32,753 nucleotides of DNA, taken from NCBI GenBank assembly GCA_000720805.1, contig JODI01000134.1:1-32753 (forward strand), given 5' to 3'. Numbering within the stretch: the stretch's first letter is position 1; every line of letters begins with the position of its first letter. The position numbers were made by a program, and so were the translations under genes. The DNA comes from Streptomyces violaceoruber (GTDB taxonomy: Bacteria > Actinomycetota > Actinomycetes > Streptomycetales > Streptomycetaceae). The notes below the pieces were generated by a model. It saw only the letters and a program-made list of their open reading frames with translations. It did no database searches and had not been told where the DNA came from. Below are positions 1-8,899 of this stretch, piece after piece.

Positions 1-2
1 TG

Positions 3-347
3 AACCTGGTGCCGCTGCGGGACCTGCTCACGATGGACGCGGGCCAGATCGTCGGCAACCTGCTGGTGTTCGCGGCGCTGGGGTTCCTCGGCCCGCTGCG
101 GTTCGCGGCGCTGGCATCGGTACGGCGGGTTCTCGCGCTCGGGGCCGGCTGCTCGGTCCTGGTCGAGACAGCGCAGTACATCCTGCAACTGGACCGGGTG
201 TCGTCCGTGGATGACGTACTGCTCAACACCGCCGGCGCCGGTCTGGCCGCACTGGCGTCACGCCGCTGGTGGCGCGCCGGCAGAAGCCCGCTTCCCGCGG
301 GAGGAACGGGCCGGAAACGCAAAGAGGTGAGCGGGAGATCCGCATGA
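3..347 (+). CDS. VanZ-like family membrane protein, 3' part
   Basis: The reading frame is open through the left edge of the window, so the start is missing; a GTG at position 9 is only an internal possibility. The visible 115 residues carry the VanZ-like pattern: GNLLVFAALGFLGPLRF, a hydrophobic helix ending in VETAQYILQ, then R-x-SSVDDVLLNTAGAGLAAL. In this family the E-x-x-Q and the DD-x-x-x-N-x-x-G stretches are the most conserved parts. Two membrane helices are visible. Members are small integral membrane proteins, the namesake lowering teicoplanin susceptibility; most have no assigned role. The basic tail is consistent with a cytoplasmic C-terminus. The family call is fairly secure, the function is not. 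Confidence 0.7.
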   Translation, partial: NLVPLRDLLTMDAGQIVGNLLVFAALGFLGPLRFAALASVRRVLALGAGCSVLVETAQYILQLDRVSSVDDVLLNTAGAGLAALASRRWWRAGRSPLPAGGTGRKRKEVSGRSA

Positions 348-451
348 TGGTGTGCTGGCGACCGTACACAAGTCGGTCTCCGGGAAGGATCCCCTCGGTG
401 AGTAGAGACCTCGAATCAAGGCCCCACACCGACGGAGAAGAGAACGTAGGG

Positions 452-974
452 AACTCGCCCGCCTACGCCACCCAGCTCCGGCTGATCAGCGCCCGGATCG
501 TCGCCACGGTGAACAGCTCGGACGCCGTACGCACCATCCGGGTGCTGGCCGTCGGCGCCGCGCCCGCACCCCGCACGGCAGAGCCCGCCCTGGCGGCAGC
601 GGTCGTGCCCGGGGCTCCGGTGAAGACGCGGGAGACGGCCTCGTCCGGCTACAGGGAAGCCCTCGCAGCGCACCAGGCGGTCGCGCCCTCGAGCCGTATC
701 GACCCGTCGATCGCGGAGGCGGTGGAGCGGTAGACGAAGGCGATGCGTGCGCTCAGCCTGAGGGCGTTTCCCGAGCCGGACGGCGTAGCCGGCGATGAGC
801 CCGGCCCCGATCGAGGTGGCCCGTGCCCAGCGGCGCCGCGCGGCCGACTCCTCCCATGCAGCGGCCGTGCGCCGGGCCCGTGGCGAGTTCGTGCCAGGCG
901 TTCGCGGTGCAGACGCCGATCGCGCCACCAGGCCAGACGGTCAGCGGAGTTCTGCGGGAAGACCGACCGAATGA
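452..974 (+). pseudogene. Decayed DciA-like (DUF721) gene, copy 1
   Basis: From 452 the frame reads NSPAYATQLRLISARIV and later EALAAHQAVAPSSRIDPSIAEAVER. This matches the C-terminal half of DUF721/DciA-like proteins of actinomycete accessory DNA and the second copy at 2914-3297. A TAG at 731-733 replaces the expected CAG (ERQ in the other copy); the same frame continues with AMRALSLRAFPEPD. A frameshift near 785 then moves the homology to another frame, which reads APIEVARAQRRRAA and stops at 974. The N-terminal half is absent. DciA proteins help load the replicative helicase, but this copy cannot encode a normal product. The family call rests on remembered sequence patterns. Confidence 0.55.
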
Positions 975-1047
975 TGACAGCGGCAGCGGTGGGCAGCGAG
1001 AGCAGCAGCACGGCCCACCACGGGGCACCAGCAGTAAGCAGGTTCAC
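649..1047 (-). CDS. Small membrane protein, uncertain
   Basis: The GTG at 1047-1045 follows GGAGAG at a normal ribosome-site distance. The first 45 codons read like a real protein: a hydrophobic helix (PWWAVLLLSLPTAAAVII) followed by RSVFPQNSADRLAWWRDRR, a pattern I associate with short unassigned Streptomyces membrane proteins. Beyond about residue 55 the frame is low-complexity Arg/Gly/Pro and lies opposite the DciA-like remnant. The true 3' end has therefore probably been replaced and the frame simply runs on to its stop. Only roughly 880-1047 is likely to be genuine coding sequence. No function can be assigned. Confidence 0.35.
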   Translation of the reverse strand: MNLLTAGAPWWAVLLLSLPTAAAVIIRSVFPQNSADRLAWWRDRRLHRERLARTRHGPGARPLHGRSRPRGAAGHGPPRSGPGSSPATPSGSGNALRLSARIAFVYRSTASAIDGSIRLEGATAWCAARASL

Positions 1048-1282
1048 CTCTCCGGGCTCCTGTCGGCCGCTGGGTCCACTCCAGGACGCCGGTGTTGCCG
1101 GGAGCGTTGGGTGGGGGGTGTGCGGGTTTCCATAGAGCATCCCTTCGAGGCATCCGGGCCGTCCAGATAGGGCCGGGCGGCGAGTGGGAATGCCTCCATT
1201 GCGTCGCAACCCGCGAGCCAAGCCGAGCGAGCCGGACACATCAGGTGAACCCGCGGACGGGCCCGGACCTGCGGCGTTAAGC

Positions 1283-1300
1283 TCCGGACAATTCCGGACA
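1283..1300 (+). promoter_or_regulatory. Tandem TCCGGACA operator-like repeat
   Basis: TCCGGACA occurs at 1283-1290 and again at 1293-1300, exactly one helical turn apart and ending 14 bases before the ATG of the helix-turn-helix gene. Each copy contains the palindrome TCCGGA. Spacing and position suit an operator, perhaps for autoregulation; this is inference. Confidence 0.35.
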
Positions 1301-1314
1301 CCTGGGGGTGGCTG

Positions 1315-2535
1315 ATGGTGGACAGCGAACAGAGACCCGTCGAGGAGTTCGCCGCATGGCTGCGGCAGATGAAGCTGTTAGGCGGCGATCTATCGGTACG
1401 CGAGCTGGTACGCCGCACCGAGCAAGATGGCCTGCGGGTCGCCCGCAGCACCCTGCAGGACGCCCTGGACGCCAAACGACTGCCCTCGATCGACAACGCG
1501 GTAGCGATGGTGCGAGCGATGACCCGCGACGAAGCGGCGGTCGACGAATGCCGCACCCGATGGTGGCAGGCCCGCTCGGCAATAACCGGAGTACCGATGC
1601 CGCCCCCGCCCGCACCGCCCAGCGCACGCCATCCGCATCCCCCGACTGCGCTGGCCCCGTCCCCTGCCGTCCCGCAGCCCGATCAGGCAGACGCCGATAC
1701 CGGCTGGCCCCACCTACCGGCGATGAGGCCGAAGCGACTGCCGCTGCGGAAGCGAAGGAAGACCGCACTCATCAGCATCGCCGCTGCGCTGGCGGTAGCC
1801 GGCGGCAGCATCTACGGCGTCTACGCCGCGGAATCCCCCCGCGGCTCGACCGGCTCCCCAAACCCGACGCACAGCTCCACGCCCGGTGGCACCGCCTCCG
1901 CCGCAGGCACCGCCTCCGCCCCCTTGCCGTCATATCTGCACATCCAGGCCGAGGTCGGCGGATGCCTCCCCGCCGGCTACTACAACGAAAGCGTCGCGCA
2001 GTACGAACAGCACCCCAGTAAAAACGGTCGGCGCGTGGGCAAGGGAACAATCGACATCACCAACCAGACCTCCTCAAACGAGGCGGTCCTCCTGACCGGA
2101 CTACACGTCTTGGTCCGCCACCGCCAGCCCGCCCCCACCGCCGGCATCCTCGTGGCAGACGGGGAGTGCGGCGCCGCCCAGGCCGTACGCCCCTTCACCA
2201 CCGACTTGGACAGGCCCGACCCCGTGGTCATCGCCCAACCCGACCCCGGAGGCCCCAACGACCCCGGTCATCCAGCGGTGACCTTCCCTTTCAAGATCTC
2301 GCCCGGAGACCCCGAAATCTTCGAACTCACGGCGAAAGACACCACCTGCGACTGCAACATCGCCGTAGAAATCGACTGGGTCGCCGCAGGCAAGGCGGGC
2401 AAAACCATTCTGGACAACGGCGGCCACGGCTTCAGTGTCCTGGCCGCTCCCAACGTCCCGGCCTACCAGCTCGGCGGTCCCAAGTACGACAAGCTCGTCC
2501 CCGCCAAGTACAAGGACATCGTCCTCAGCGGATGA
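1315..2535 (+). CDS. Membrane-anchored helix-turn-helix protein with extracellular domain
   Basis: Encodes 406 residues from ATG 1315, which follows a G-rich site (CTGGGGGTG). Residues about 8-85 resemble the Cro/XRE-like N-terminal domain common in Streptomyces (FAAWLRQMKLL, SVRELVRRT, STLQDALDAKRLPS). A proline-rich linker follows (93-145), then a basic stretch (RLPLRKRRK) and one membrane helix at about 150-171 (ALISIAAALAVAGGSIYGVY). The remaining 235 residues should lie outside the cell. They contain four cysteines, two in a TTCDCN motif. The topology suggests a one-component sensor that binds DNA on the inside and senses outside, but the outer domain is not one I recognise. The gene stands alone; the sequence downstream to 2904 shows no convincing gene. 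Confidence 0.75.
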   Translation: MVDSEQRPVEEFAAWLRQMKLLGGDLSVRELVRRTEQDGLRVARSTLQDALDAKRLPSIDNAVAMVRAMTRDEAAVDECRTRWWQARSAITGVPMPPPPAPPSARHPHPPTALAPSPAVPQPDQADADTGWPHLPAMRPKRLPLRKRRKTALISIAAALAVAGGSIYGVYAAESPRGSTGSPNPTHSSTPGGTASAAGTASAPLPSYLHIQAEVGGCLPAGYYNESVAQYEQHPSKNGRRVGKGTIDITNQTSSNEAVLLTGLHVLVRHRQPAPTAGILVADGECGAAQAVRPFTTDLDRPDPVVIAQPDPGGPNDPGHPAVTFPFKISPGDPEIFELTAKDTTCDCNIAVEIDWVAAGKAGKTILDNGGHGFSVLAAPNVPAYQLGGPKYDKLVPAKYKDIVLSG

Positions 2536-2904
2536 CCGGGATGCTCGGGGGGTGCCGCGGCGCAGCGTGCGATCGTCACCGACTGGACCACCGCTCTCAG
2601 CCGCCCCGGCCTCAGCTGACCCATCCCCGTCCACGACGTACTGCCCGATGCCGGGCTGGGCGAGCCGGGTCGGCGCCTCGTATGGGCGGGAGTGCACTTC
2701 GCCTGCGCTGTGGGAAACAAGCAGGCCCGGATGGGAGGATGCCGACACGTGTGCCTGGGTGGCTGGCTGACCGCGTCGTCTTGGCGCCCGCCGGAAACGG
2801 CCTGACTTGCCGTCGTCGTGGGTTCTGCTCGGCGTCCTCGTGGCCACGTCGGCCTCGCGTCCCGGACACACGGTCTGCCGCCACCCGCTCCTACGCCGGA
2901 CTCC
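2536..2904. other. Intergenic stretch, nothing recognised
   Basis: Between the membrane-anchored regulator and the second DciA-like remnant no frame on either strand shows a recognisable domain, and no RNA gene or clear terminator is visible. Confidence 0.4.
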
Positions 2905-2913
2905 TGATCTGAG

Positions 2914-3297
2914 GTGTTCAACAAAACGAAGCTGCGCTGGAGCGCGCTGAAGCTGATCGCGGCGGCCAACACGACGGTGCCCGGCGCGAACGTGCGCACC
3001 CTCAACGTCCTGCCGCCCACCAGCAAGGCCGGCCCCGCCACGGCGGCCGCCGCCCCGGACCCGCAACCGACCGCGCCCGCCGGACCGGTGCACACCAAGG
3101 AGAACGCCCCCGACGGCCACCACCGCGCGCTCGCCGCGCACCGTGAGGCCGCGCCGCAGTCCCGGTTGGACCCCGGCATCGCGGAGGCAGTAGAACGGCA
3201 GAACCGTGCCATGCGCGAGCTCAGCCGCAGGGCATTCCCCGAACCCGACGTCGCCCCGATCGAGGCGACCCGCGCGCAGCGCCGCCGCGCAGCCGCC
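2914..3297 (+). pseudogene. DciA-like (DUF721) gene fragment, copy 2
   Basis: The frame after the stop at 2905-2907 reads FNKTKLRWSALKLIAAAN, then VPGANVRTLNVLPP, RALAAHREAAPQSRLDPG and EAVERQNRAMRELSRRAF. It parallels copy 1 at 452-974 over its length but keeps the glutamine codon that is a stop there. The N-terminal half is missing. At about 3298 the homology ends abruptly in RAQRRRAAAA and the sequence changes to a protein kinase in a different frame. The fragment is the C-terminal part of a helicase-loader-like protein and cannot be functional alone. Confidence 0.55.
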
Positions 3298-3298
3298 G

Positions 3299-3746
3299 CT
3301 CCGACCTGTACTCGCTCGGCTGCGTCATCTACGAGATGGTCACCGGCCGCCGCCCCTTCACCGGCACCTCCTGGCACCTGGTCAACCAGCACATCAAGGA
3401 GCAGCCCGCGCCGCTGCGCACCCTACGCCCGGACGCCCCCGTGGGGCTGGAGCGGTTCGTCGCCCAGCTCCTGGCCAAGGACCCGGCCCAGCGGCCGGCC
3501 TCCGCCGGGAAGGTCCGGGACGTCCTCAAGGAGATCAACGACCGGCACTTCGGGGCCACACCGCACAGCCGCGGCAAGGACATCGGCACCGAGGTGCTCG
3601 TCACCCAGGCGGAAGCTCATCCCCCTGCGGATCACCGCCCGCAACGCCTGCCCCGCCTGCCCCGCCTGCGCCACCAGGACAGACGAGAAGGCGGCACAAG
3701 CCTGCACGGCCCAGTAGTCCCAGCCCGGACACCAGGGAACAAGTGA
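3299..3746 (+). pseudogene. Serine/threonine protein kinase C-lobe fragment
   Basis: The frame through 3300 reads SDLYSLGCVIYEMVTGRRPF. This is subdomain IX of bacterial Hanks-type (PknB-like) kinases: the D of SDLYSLG and the following G are hallmark residues. It continues with LVNQHIKEQPAPLR, LERFVAQLLAKDPAQRPASA (subdomain XI with its conserved Arg) and ends in an Arg-rich tail. Everything upstream is gone: ATP-binding lobe, catalytic HRD loop and DFG. The fragment joins the DciA-like remnant at about 3298, a recombination junction. No kinase activity is possible. Confidence 0.7.
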
Positions 3747-3850
3747 CCCGTCAGTAGGTTCCAGGGTTCGCTTCTGTGCCGTTTCCCGGTGCCGGGGCGC
3801 CTCGTTGGGCTGTCTGGGTGAATGCCCGGGGGCGACGAAAAGGGGCGGGT

Positions 3851-6836
3851 GTGCAACAGGAGTGGGCGCCGGAAGAGCTGTTGGCGAGCTGGACGCTGGT
3901 GGAAGGCGACTGGAAGCTGGTGGCCAATAAGACCGGGGTGACGAGGCTCGGCTTCTGCCTGATGCTGAAGTTCTTCGAGATCGAGGCCCGGTTCCCGGAG
4001 TTCATCGAGGAGTTCCCGCAGCCCGCTGTGGAGTACGTCGCCGGTCTGGTGAAGGTGCCGGCTGCGGAGCTTGCGAAGTACGACCTGGCGGGCGCGAAGC
4101 GTCACCGGAAGCAGATCCGCGAGGCCCTGGGGTTCCGGCCGGCGACGCTGGAGGACGAGGAACAGCTCACCTCGTGGCTGGCCGCGGAGGTGTGTCCGGT
4201 CGAGCTGGTGGAGGACCGGCAGCGGGAGGCCCTGCTGGTCGAGTGCCGGGCGCGTGGTGTCGAGCCGCCGGGCCGGACCCGCGTTGAGAAGGTGCTGGTT
4301 GCGGCTCGCAACCGGTGGGAGCGGGTGTTCTGTGCGCGGGCCATCGAGCGCCTGGGGGCGGTCGGGGTGGCCCGGCTGCTGGCGCTGGTCGCGGAGGGCA
4401 ACGAGGACGGCGCCGAGCTGCTGGCCCTGCTCAAGCGTGATCCGGGCGCGGTGGGGCTGGACTCGCTGCTGACGGAGATCACCAAGCTGAACGACGTGCG
4501 CGGACTCGGGTTGCCCGAGGGGCTGTTCGCGGACTGCTCGGAGAAGCTGGTGTCCGCGTGGCGGGCGCGGGCGATCAAGATGTATCCCTCGGACTTCCGC
4601 GACACTGCCGAGGACGTACGGATCACGCTGCTCGCGGCGCTGTGCTCCTCCCGGCAGGCGGAGATCACCGACGCCCTGGGGGACCTGCTGATCGCCTTGG
4701 TGCAGAAGATCAACGCCGTGCCGAGCGGCGGGTCGAGAGGCAGCTGACGGCCGAGTTGAAGAAGGTCCGCGGCAAGGAGGGCATCCTCTTCAGGCTCGCC
4801 GACGCGGCGATCGGCCAGCCCGACAAGACGGTACGCACAGCCCTCTACCCGGTTGTGGGTGAGAAGACGCTGCGCGACCTGGTGGCCGAGGCGAAGGCGA
4901 ACGAGAAGGTGTTCAAGGCCAAGGTCCGCACCACGCTGCGCTCCTCGTACAGCTCGTACTACCGGCAGATGCTGCCGCCGCTGCTGCGGACGCTGGGCTT
5001 CAGGTGCAACAACACCGCCTACCGGCCGGTGATGGACGCGATGCGGCTGCTGGAGAAGTACGCGGAGGTCGACGGCAAGACCCGCCTCTACGACGCCGGC
5101 GACACGGTGCCGATGGACGGTGTCGTGCGCAAGGACTGGCGCGAGGCCGTCGTCGACGACAAGGGCAGGGTCGAGCGCATCCCGTACGAGCTGTGCGTGC
5201 TGGTGGCGCTGCGGGATGCGATCCGGCGGCGCGAGATCTACATCGAGGGCGGGAGGCGGTGGTGCAACCCGGAGGACGATCTGCCGGGCGACTTCGAGGC
5301 CACCCGCACCGTGCACTACGCGGCGATCCGTCAGCCACTGGACGCGGCTGAGTTCATCACGGATCTCAAGCAGCGGATGACCGGCGGCCTGGACCGGCTC
5401 ACGGCCGCGCTGGCGGACGGCTCGTCGGGCGGGGTCAGGTGACCACTCGGCACGGCGAGCCGTGGATCAGTGTGCCGAAGCTGGAGAAGCTGGACGAGCC
5501 CACCGGCCTCCAGGCGCTCAAGGACGAGGTCGTACGCCGATGGGGTGTGCTCGACCTCCTGGACGTGCTGAAGAACGCGGACTTCGACACCGGCTTCACC
5601 GACGAGTTCGCCTCGGTCGCCGCGTACGAGCGCATCGACCGCGCCACCCTGCAACGCCGGCTCCTGCTCGCGCTGTTCGCGCTGGGCACGAACATGGGAA
5701 TCCGGGCGATCGTGGCGACCGGCGAGCACGGCGAGAGTGAGGCGGCGCTGCGGCACGTCCGCAAGCACTTCATCACCGTCGACAACCTGCGGGCCGCTGT
5801 CAGGGCGCTGGTGAACGCCACCTTCGCCGCCCGGGACACCGCATGGTGGGGACGGGGCACCTCGTGCGCGTCGGACTCGAAGAAGTTCGGGTCCTGGTCC
5901 AGCAACTTCATGACGGAGTACCACGCCCGCTACGGCGGCAACGGCGTGATGATTTATTGGCATGTGGAGCGGAAGAACGTCTGTGTCTACTCCCAGCTCA
6001 AGAGCTGTTCGTCGTCTGAGGTCGCGGCGATGATCGAGGGCCTGCTGCGGCACTGCACGGACGCCGAGATCGAGTCGAACTATGTCGACACGCATGGCGC
6101 ATCGGTCGTCGGGTTCGCGTTCACCGAGCTGCTCAACTTCCGGCTGCTGCCCCGGCTGAAGAACATCGGCAGCATCCGCCTGTACCGCCTGGACGACTCC
6201 CCGTCCGGCTGGCCGGCGCTCGGCGCCTCGCTGACGACCCGGCCCATCAAGTGGGACCTGATCGCCCAGCAGTACGACCAGATGGTCAAGTACGCCACCG
6301 CCCTGCGGCTGGGCACCGCGGAGGCCGAACAGGTCCTGCGGCGCTTCACCCGCGACGGCCCCAAGCACCCCACCTACGCCGCGCTCGAAGAACTCGGCCG
6401 CGCCGTGCGGACCATCTTCGCCTGCGACTACCTCGCCAGCCCCGGCCTGCGCCCCGAGATCCACGGCGGGCTCCAGGTCGTGGAGAACTGGAACTCGGCG
6501 AACACCGTCCTGCACTACGGCAAGGACGGCGCGCTCACCGGCCCGGACAAGGAGCACGCCGAGACCTCGATGCTCGCGCTCCACCTCCTCCAGAGCGCCC
6601 TGGTCCACATCAACACCCAACTGCTTCAGCGCGTTCTTGCCGAACCGGCCTGGGCGAAGAAGCTCTCGGACGAGGACCGGCGCGGCCTGACCGCGCTCTT
6701 CTGGTCGAACATCAACCCGTACGGCACGTTCCGGCTGGAGATGGACAAGCGCCTCGACCTCGGCCTGCCGGTCACCGTGCCCCGTCCCCGCACACCCGCG
6801 GACACCGCCACTCGACCCGTGACGGAGAAGCGGTGA
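3851..6836 (+). pseudogene. tnpA: Tn3-family transposase (DUF4158 type), two frameshifts
   Basis: Three consecutive frames form one transposase of about 995 residues, the normal size. Part 1 (GTG 3851 to about 4715) holds the DUF4158 N-terminal region (PEELLASWTLVEGDWKLV). Part 2 (about 4716-5438) covers the middle (LTAELKKVRGKEGILFRLAD). Part 3 (5439-6836) is the DDE domain: Asp in [11 protein letters not shown], Asp in [14 protein letters not shown], Glu in [12 protein letters not shown]. The joins are explained by single missing bases: a C at 4715-4716 (restoring NARAERRVERQ) and a G at 5438-5439 (restoring [13 protein letters not shown]). GTG 3851 is chosen over ATG 3776 because homology starts there. 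All catalytic residues survive, so the frame breaks are recent or are sequencing errors in short homopolymers. No terminal repeat was found to the left. Confidence 0.85.
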
Positions 6837-7150
6837 ACTCCTCCATCCCGACGACGGGCCTGTGCCTGTTCAGCGCCCCGCGCACCTACGTGGACGTGGC
6901 CGGGGTCGGCCATGACGTCCTGCACCTGTACGCCGCCGGGCACACCCGCTCCGGCACCGCGTTCCGCGAGGTCGGCCGCGTGATCCGCACGGTGCAGCTG
7001 CTGCGCTACCTCTCGGACGCGCCTCTGCGCCGGCGGGTGACCGCGGCGACGAAGAAGGTCGAGTCGTTCAACCGGTTCTCCCAGTGGGTCGGCTTCGGCA
7101 ACCAGGGCGTCCTCGCTGACAACGACCCCATCGAGCAGGAGAAGGCGATG
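6833..7150 (+). pseudogene. C-terminal fragment of a second Tn3-type transposase, part 1
   Basis: From about 6940 the frame reads TAFREVGRVIRTVQLLRYL, RRRVTAATKKVESFNRFSQ and ends in NDPIEQEKAM at 7150. This is the late catalytic region of a Tn3-family transposase different from the one just upstream, which has its own corresponding segment ([18 protein letters not shown]). The glutamate of KKVESFNR sits where the third catalytic acid is expected. The first ~35 codons after the GTG at 6833 (including GLCLFSAPRTYVDVAG) are not recognised. The coding sequence breaks at the IS630 insertion and resumes at 8324. Confidence 0.7.
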
Positions 7151-8324
7151 TATTTTTCTCACTTCGGCGTTTCGGGGTCTGGATCTGTGTCGGGACCGGT
7201 GACGCGGTCCGTCCGAGCTGGTACGTCGGAGGCATGCGGTATCCGGACGGGGGCGGGCTGACCGCCGAGCAGCGCAGGCGCCGGGAAGAGGTACGGATGC
7301 GGGCCGTTGACCTCTTCGAAGAGGGCGCACAAGTCCCGTGCATCGCCCGGGAGTTACGCGTGAGTGAGAAGTCGGTCTACCAGTGGCGCCGTACCTGGAG
7401 GACGGGCGGACGCGAGGCTCTGCGTTCCAGAGGCCCCTGCGGCTACGACTGCCGGCTCGGCCCTCACCTGCAGGCCAGGCTCGCGATGTGGCTGGAGGAG
7501 GGGCCGACCGCGCACGGCTGGGCGGACGACCAGGTGTGGACCGCCGCTCGGGTACGCACGCTGATCGGGCGGAAGTTCCCCATCTCCTACAGCGTCTCCG
7601 GGGTGACCCGGCTGCTGCACCGGATGGGCTACAGCGTGCAGATGCCCGCCCGGCCCGCCACCGAACGCGACGAGGACGCGATCACCGCATGGCGGGAGGC
7701 GACCTGGCAGGAGGTAAAACCCTCCGGGCGGCGACCGGCGCATTCGTCTGCTTCGAGGACGAAGCGGGTGTGACCGGCCGACCGCCCAAGGGCCGCACCT
7801 GGGGCCGGCGCGGCATCACCCCGAGGGTAAAGGTGTCCGGCCGCAGCCGGGGACGGCTCTCTGTGGCCGGGCTGCTGTGCTACCGGCCCGGTCTGCCCGC
7901 CCGCCTGTGCTTCCGGCTGCGTCGGCACACCGGCCGCAAGAGCGAACGCCGCTCGCTGGCGAGACGGACTACATCGGCCTGCTGGACGGCGCCCACCAGC
8001 TGCTGAAGGCCCCGCTGATCGTGGTGTGGGACCGGCTGAGCACCCACATCTCCAAGACGATGAAGGCACTCGTTGCCGAGCGGGACTGGCTGACAGTGGT
8101 CCTGCTGCCCGGGTATGCGCCCGACCTCAACCCGGTGGAGGTGTGGGCGCACATCAAACGGAGCCTGGCCAACCTGGCCGCCCGCACCCTCAGCGAGCTG
8201 AAGACTCTGCTGCGCAGGCGGCTCAAAGCGCTGCAGTACCGGCACGGCGTCTTCGACGGATTCCTCGCCGGGACGGGGCTCACCCTCGACAGACCGGACG
8301 GACCCTAATACGCCGAAGTCAGTA
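7151..8324 (+). mobile_element. IS630-family insertion sequence
   Basis: A roughly 1.17 kb element splits a Tn3-type transposase fragment. Inverted ends share ACTTCGGCGT (7161-7170) and its complement ACGCCGAAGT (8310-8319). Nearby bases match partly: CTcACTTCGG on the left, CTgACTTCGG on the right, with GGGTC a few bases further in at both. TA dinucleotides at 7151-7152 and 8323-8324 fit the TA target typical of IS630. The left end has five extra T, so the exact left boundary is uncertain. Confidence 0.65.
7234..8308 (+). pseudogene. IS630-family transposase, two frameshifts
   Basis: The N-terminal part (from ATG 7234) has a helix-turn-helix (CIARELRVSEKSVYQWRRTW) and a second winged region. 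At about 7715 the homology moves to the -1 frame (EVK then TLRAATGAFVCFEDEAG). At about 7962 it moves again; one missing G in GGCGAG restores RRSLGETDYIGLL. The catalytic acids are all present: Asp in CFEDEAG, Asp in VVWDRLSTH and Glu in APDLNPVEVWAHIK, followed by the usual KRSLANLAARTLSEL tail and stop at 8308. Total length near 355 codons matches the family. The first shift sits at GTAAAAC and might be programmed; the second looks like decay or a sequencing error. Confidence 0.8.
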
Positions 8325-8585
8325 ATGCCCTGCTCACGAACGCGGTGATCTTCCACAACGCCCTGGACATCGCGGAGATCGTCCGCCAGCTCCTGGAGGA
8401 GGGCTGGGAGATCGACCCGGAGGACTTGGCCCACATCTCGCCGTACCTGACCGAGCACATCAAGCGGCGAGTACTCCACCCACGAACTCGGCATCCAACC
8501 CGAGGCGTACGACCCCAAGCTCGACGTCGACTTCACCCTGCTCCGCGAGGACCTGCGCGCCGACGGCTTCGGCACGGCAGCCTGA
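8324..8585 (+). pseudogene. C-terminal fragment of second Tn3-type transposase, part 2
   Basis: Directly after the IS630 right end the frame reads NALLTNAVIFHNALDIAEIV and then LAHISPYLTEHIKR. It continues the coding sequence that stopped at EQEKAM at 7150, with about two codons lost or hidden at the junction. After AAGCGG at 8463-8468 about five bases are missing relative to the expected RFGEYSTHEL. The reading moves to another frame (EYSTHELGIQPEAYDPKLDV), which ends at TGA 8583-8585. This is the true 3' end of a Tn3-family transposase. Confidence 0.75.
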
Positions 8586-8899
8586 GCCCCCACCTCCAGA
8601 AAGCCGGGCCCCATGCCCCAACCCGGCCATCGGCTCCCGATCGTGTCCCCAGCCGCCAGGTAGCTGATCTACAGCGGGGACGGCCGAAATACGCCGGAAA
8701 GGGGCCGAGACACGCCATCGCCGCTGGTCGAAGCCCTGATGCCCAGAGCCCTGACCTTGGATACGACAAGCCGATCACGTACAGGGCTTCGAGGGCTCGC
8801 CCGAAGAGGGCCGGGAATGAGCTGGGCCTGATCGGGATCCGACGATCCTGCCCAGGCGATTACACACCGTGGCTGATCGCTACCGGAGAATGCTCATTG
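8586..8899. other. Gene-free stretch after the Tn3 fragment
   Basis: About 310 bases between the Tn3 transposase end and the oxidoreductase stop. A transposon right end would be expected here, but I find no convincing Tn3-type terminal repeat, no coding sequence and no strong hairpin. Confidence 0.4.

Noticed and set aside
1255..1277. GGGCCC...CGTTAAG resembling a Tn3 inner repeat end
   Set aside because: No GGGG outer end at the right distance, and no transposase adjacent in the needed orientation.
4102..5316. A 404-codon minus-strand frame opposite the Tn3 transposase
   Set aside because: Shadow of the transposase; low-complexity Arg/His/Val content and no motif.
7710..7722. Programmed -1 frameshift at GTAAAAC in the IS630 transposase
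   Set aside because: The heptamer is not a good slippery sequence and a second unprogrammed break follows, so simple decay or error is likelier.
8677..8707. GGGGACGGCCGAAATACGCC as a Tn3 terminal repeat after the transposase
   Set aside because: The GGGG points the wrong way for a right end on this strand.
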